Below, piece after piece: positions 15,530 to 17,993 of a stretch of DNA of 17,993 nucleotides (position 1 is its first letter; each line of letters starts with the position of its first letter). Origin of the DNA: Variovorax sp. (GTDB lineage Bacteria; Pseudomonadota; Gammaproteobacteria; Burkholderiales; Burkholderiaceae_C); NCBI GenBank assembly GCA_028292145.1, contig JAQGMX010000388.1:1-17993 (forward strand). Direction: 5' to 3'. The notes below the pieces were generated by a model. It worked only from the letters and a program-made list of their open reading frames with translations. It made no database searches and had not been told where the DNA came from. The position numbers and the translations under genes were made by a program.

Positions 15530-16750
15530 TTACGCCAACCGGCCTCTCCGTGCCAGATTGCGCATCAGCGCCCCGATGCCGAACGTCCAGGGCGGAATGC
15601 GGTCGCTGTGATCGACCCAGTTCACCAGCGCGCCGAGGCGTTCGGACGAGATCGTGACCCGGTCGCCGATGTGATGGGTGAAGCCGGCGCCGGGCGCGTC
15701 GCGGTCCTGGATCGGCGCGAACATCGTGCCGCAGAACAGCAGGATGCCGTCCGGATACTGGTGATGGCCGCCCATCGCATGGCCGACGAGTTCGAGCGGG
15801 TCACGGCTGATGCGCGACATTGAGCTCGCACCTTCCAGAACGAAGCCGTCTTCACCCTCGACATGCAGCTTGACGACTGCGTTGCGCACATCGTCGATGC
15901 CGAAGTGTTCGTCGAACAGCCGGATGAACGGGCCGATGGCGCAGGAGCCGTTGTTGTCCTTCGCCTTGCCGAGCAGCAGGGCGCTGCGGCCCTCGAAGTC
16001 GCGCAGGTTCACGTCGTTGCCGAGCGCCGCTCCGACGATCTCGCCGCGCGGCGAGACCGCCAGCACGATCTCGGGCTCCGGGTTGTTCCAGGTCGATTTC
16101 GGATGCAGCCCGACCTCGACGCCGATGCCAACCGACGCCAGCGGTGCGGCCTTGGTGAAGATTTCCGCATCCGGGCCGATGCCGACTTCGAGGTATTGCG
16201 ACCACAGCTTCTGCGCGACCAGCACTTCCTTGAGCTGCATCGCGCGCTCGGAACCGGGCTTGATGGCGGCGAGGTTGTCGCCGACCGCCGCCGTCACTTC
16301 GCGCCGGACGGCTTCGGCGCGGGACGCATCGCCGCGCGCCTGCTCCTCGATCACGCGTTCGACCATGCTGTCGACGAAGGTGACGCCGGCCGCCTTGACG
16401 ACCTGCAGATCGTTGGGCGACAGCAGGCGGGCGCGGGTCGGATCGCTCGGATTTGCGCAGGTCGAATCCAGCCATTCCGCAAGCGGGCCGAGCGGCACGC
16501 CGTGGCCGGCATCGACGAAAGCTCGCACATGCGCAGCGGCGTCGGGCATGGCGAGCAGCGTGGCGGTGGTCGGGGCGAGGGTGCCGATGTCGATCAGCGT
16601 GCCGTCGCGCACGGTCACCAGCGTCGGACCGCCGGTCGCGTCGGTGTCGTTGGCGCTGCCGGCCAGCCAGGCGCGGCCGACGAGAACGGCCTGTTCGGCA
16701 TCGTGGGGCAGCGTCTGCTGCGGATCGAGGGTGCGGAGGCGAGCGGTCAT
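15530..16750 (-). CDS. Fumarylacetoacetate hydrolase superfamily protein
   Basis: The 406-residue protein has a C-terminal FAH-fold domain. This superfamily includes carbon-carbon bond hydrolases, decarboxylases and sugar-acid dehydratases that bind a divalent metal. The likely metal ligands are Glu225 and Glu227 in NNPEPE and Asp246 in GNDVNLRD; the E-x-E then D spacing is that of the superfamily. A further conserved block is KAKDNNGSCAIGPF (262-275). About 200 residues precede the core, more than in the smallest family members. This architecture resembles 2-keto-3-deoxy sugar-acid dehydratases, but the substrate cannot be set from sequence. The ATG at 16750 is preferred to a TTG at 16765. 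It lies upstream of the diguanylate cyclase gene with 134 bases between; I see no strong terminator there, only a weak CCAGG/CCTGG hairpin at 15453-15470. Confidence 0.9.
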   Translation of the reverse strand: MTARLRTLDPQQTLPHDAEQAVLVGRAWLAGSANDTDATGGPTLVTVRDGTLIDIGTLAPTTATLLAMPDAAAHVRAFVDAGHGVPLGPLAEWLDSTCANPSDPTRARLLSPNDLQVVKAAGVTFVDSMVERVIEEQARGDASRAEAVRREVTAAVGDNLAAIKPGSERAMQLKEVLVAQKLWSQYLEVGIGPDAEIFTKAAPLASVGIGVEVGLHPKSTWNNPEPEIVLAVSPRGEIVGAALGNDVNLRDFEGRSALLLGKAKDNNGSCAIGPFIRLFDEHFGIDDVRNAVVKLHVEGEDGFVLEGASSMSRISRDPLELVGHAMGGHHQYPDGILLFCGTMFAPIQDRDAPGAGFTHHIGDRVTISSERLGALVNWVDHSDRIPPWTFGIGALMRNLARRGRLA

Positions 16751-16764
16751 CTGAAGGTGTGGCA

Positions 16765-16793
16765 ATTAACAGTGAAGACCCGACATTCAACAA
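16765..16793 (-). promoter_or_regulatory. Weak candidate promoter of the FAH-family gene
   Basis: On the minus strand, TTGTTG (16788-16793) and GTTAAT (16765-16770) are 17 bases apart, matching three and four of six consensus bases. The transcript would have a leader of only about seven bases before the ATG at 16750, which also lacks a visible Shine-Dalgarno sequence. Confidence 0.22.
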
Positions 16794-16945
16794 TCGCAAC
16801 GGTGTCGCAAGTTCTGACGATGGCTGCTATTTGCTCGGTGTTAACCCTGAAAACGCCAATCGGCCACGCGTAGGCCCGTGCTCACAGTGGTTTGCGGCGC
16901 TGCTTGTGCGCGTGTCGGCCGCATGCTGGCTACGATCTTTCAGAC

Positions 16946-17993
16946 ATGCACGTGCCCCACACACCCGTCAGTTTTGCTTCTCGCGCGGACGATCTCGTCG
17001 TGGCACGGCCCGAAGGCCTCTACTGTCCGGCCGGCGATTTCTACATCGATCCCTGGCGTCCGGTCGACCGGGCCGTCATCACGCATGCGCATTCCGACCA
17101 CGCGCGCATCGGCCACGACCATTACCTCGCGCACACCGACAGCGAAGGCACGCTGCGCACCCGCCTCGGTGCCGGCATCACGCTGCAGACGCTGCCGTAC
17201 GGCGAGGCGATCATTCACAACGGTGTTCAGATTTCGCTACATCCGGCCGGTCACGTGCTCGGTTCGGCACAGGTGCGGCTCGAACACGGCGGCCGCGTCT
17301 GGGTCGCGTCGGGCGATTACAAAACCGAGCCGGACGGCACCTGCGCGCCCTTCGAGCCGGTGCCGTGCGACACCTTCATCACCGAATCGACCTTCGGCCT
17401 GCCGATCTATCGCTGGCCGACGCAGGCAGCGCTGTTCGAGGACATCAACGGCTGGTGGCGGCGCAATGCCGACGAGGGCCGGACCTCGGTGATGCTTTGC
17501 TATTCGTTCGGCAAGGCGCAGCGCGTGTTGCACGGCGTCGAGGCGGACATCGGGCCGATCGTCGTACACGGCGCGGTCGAGCCGCTGAACGCCGTGTACC
17601 GCGCAGCCGGCGTCAAGCTGCCGCCGACATTCCGGGTGAGCGATCCGGAAGTGAATCCACAGATGCTCAAGCGCGCGCTGGTCCTGGCGCCGCCGTCGGC
17701 GCAGGGCACGCCGTGGATGAAGCGATTCGGCAATTACGCGGATGCTTTCGCTAGCGGCTGGATGCAGTTGCGCGGCACGCGTCGTCGGCGCGGCGTCGAC
17801 CGGGGCTTCGTGATGTCCGATCACGCGGATTGGCCGGGGCTGCAGAAAGCAATTTCGGGGACGGGCGCCGAGCGGGTGTTCGTGACGCACGGGAGCATCG
17901 CGGTGCTGGTGCGGTGGCTGACGGAGAACGGGCTGGAGGCGCAAGGGTTCAAGACAGAGTACGGCGACGAGGATGTGGCGGACAGGGCAGAGG
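16946..17993 (+). CDS. Ligase-associated DNA exonuclease, MBL/beta-CASP-like (partial, open at window end)
   Basis: The frame is open from the ATG at 16946 to the edge (349 codons, no stop). It encodes a metallo-beta-lactamase-fold nuclease. Metal-binding motifs are THAHSDHA (His47, His49, Asp51, His52), PAGHVLGSA (His103) and SGDYKTE (Asp124). Later motifs match the beta-CASP nuclease pattern: TESTFG (Glu147), SDHADW (His293) and THGS (His315). This set, with YCPAGDFYIDPWRPVDRA near the start, is that of the ligase-associated DNA exonuclease family. Genes of that family usually sit beside an ATP-dependent DNA ligase, a DEXH helicase and a phosphoesterase in a DNA repair cluster. The protein is probably near its end at the boundary. 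No strong ribosome binding site is seen. It is divergent from the FAH-family gene across a 195-base spacer. Confidence 0.92.
   Translation, partial: MHVPHTPVSFASRADDLVVARPEGLYCPAGDFYIDPWRPVDRAVITHAHSDHARIGHDHYLAHTDSEGTLRTRLGAGITLQTLPYGEAIIHNGVQISLHPAGHVLGSAQVRLEHGGRVWVASGDYKTEPDGTCAPFEPVPCDTFITESTFGLPIYRWPTQAALFEDINGWWRRNADEGRTSVMLCYSFGKAQRVLHGVEADIGPIVVHGAVEPLNAVYRAAGVKLPPTFRVSDPEVNPQMLKRALVLAPPSAQGTPWMKRFGNYADAFASGWMQLRGTRRRRGVDRGFVMSDHADWPGLQKAISGTGAERVFVTHGSIAVLVRWLTENGLEAQGFKTEYGDEDVADRAE

Noticed and set aside
16453..17754. Plus-strand frame of 433 codons running across the FAH-family gene start and the nuclease gene
   Set aside because: It is in a different frame from the nuclease and consists of Arg-rich low-complexity sequence. 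The frame starting at 16946 holds all metal-binding motifs.

Overview
The window is dense, GC-rich chromosomal DNA from a beta-proteobacterium, most likely of the order Burkholderiales. The evidence is the ATP synthase order atpIBEFHAGDC, the shape of AtpI and of the beta-subunit C-terminal motif, the ybeD-lipB-lipA group, and a mannose-type EIIA-HPr-EI gene group without permease genes. A Comamonadaceae-like host is my best guess, from remembered protein similarity only. I see no insertion sequence, phage gene, tRNA, rRNA or CRISPR array, and no gap over 300 bases lacks a gene.

Layout. (1) Positions 23-1359, plus strand: an exported DUF4197 protein and an alanine-rich putative lipoprotein, both uncharacterised. 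(2) 1458-3964, plus: EIIA (mannose family), HPr (ptsH) and enzyme I (ptsI), tightly packed with an overlap. This is a phosphorelay with no sugar permease in view, so probably regulatory. (3) 3969-5975, minus: a YbeD-like DUF493 protein, lipB and lipA, the octanoyl transfer and sulfur insertion steps that make protein-bound lipoate. The ptsI and lipA stops converge with four bases between them. (4) 5976-6148: a divergent control region between the lipoate group and the ATP synthase operon, with a perfect TATAAT and a small hairpin in the probable atp leader. (5) 6149-13313, plus: the complete nine-gene F1Fo-ATP synthase operon, with every key catalytic and proton-path residue I looked for present. 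A stem-loop at 13335-13354 separates it from the next, convergent gene. (6) 13380-15395, minus: a membrane diguanylate cyclase with a periplasmic dCache-like sensor, PAS and GGDEF domains. (7) 15530-16750, minus: a fumarylacetoacetate hydrolase superfamily enzyme of unknown substrate. (8) 16946 to the window edge, plus: a metallo-beta-lactamase/beta-CASP-like nuclease of the ligase-associated DNA exonuclease type, still open at the end of the window. It suggests that a DNA ligase/helicase repair cluster continues beyond the edge.

How the genes work together: most of the window is core energy metabolism. Lipoylated 2-oxoacid dehydrogenases feed NADH to respiration, and the ATP synthase uses the resulting proton gradient. 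The lipoate and atp operons share a roughly 170-base divergent control region. The PTS relay and the diguanylate cyclase are regulatory.

I did not find a clearly new system. The best leads are the shared lipoate/ATP synthase control region with its leader hairpin, the pyrimidine-rich repeat leader of atpE, the charged insert in enzyme I, the uncharacterised envelope pair at the left, and the repair cluster cut off at the right.
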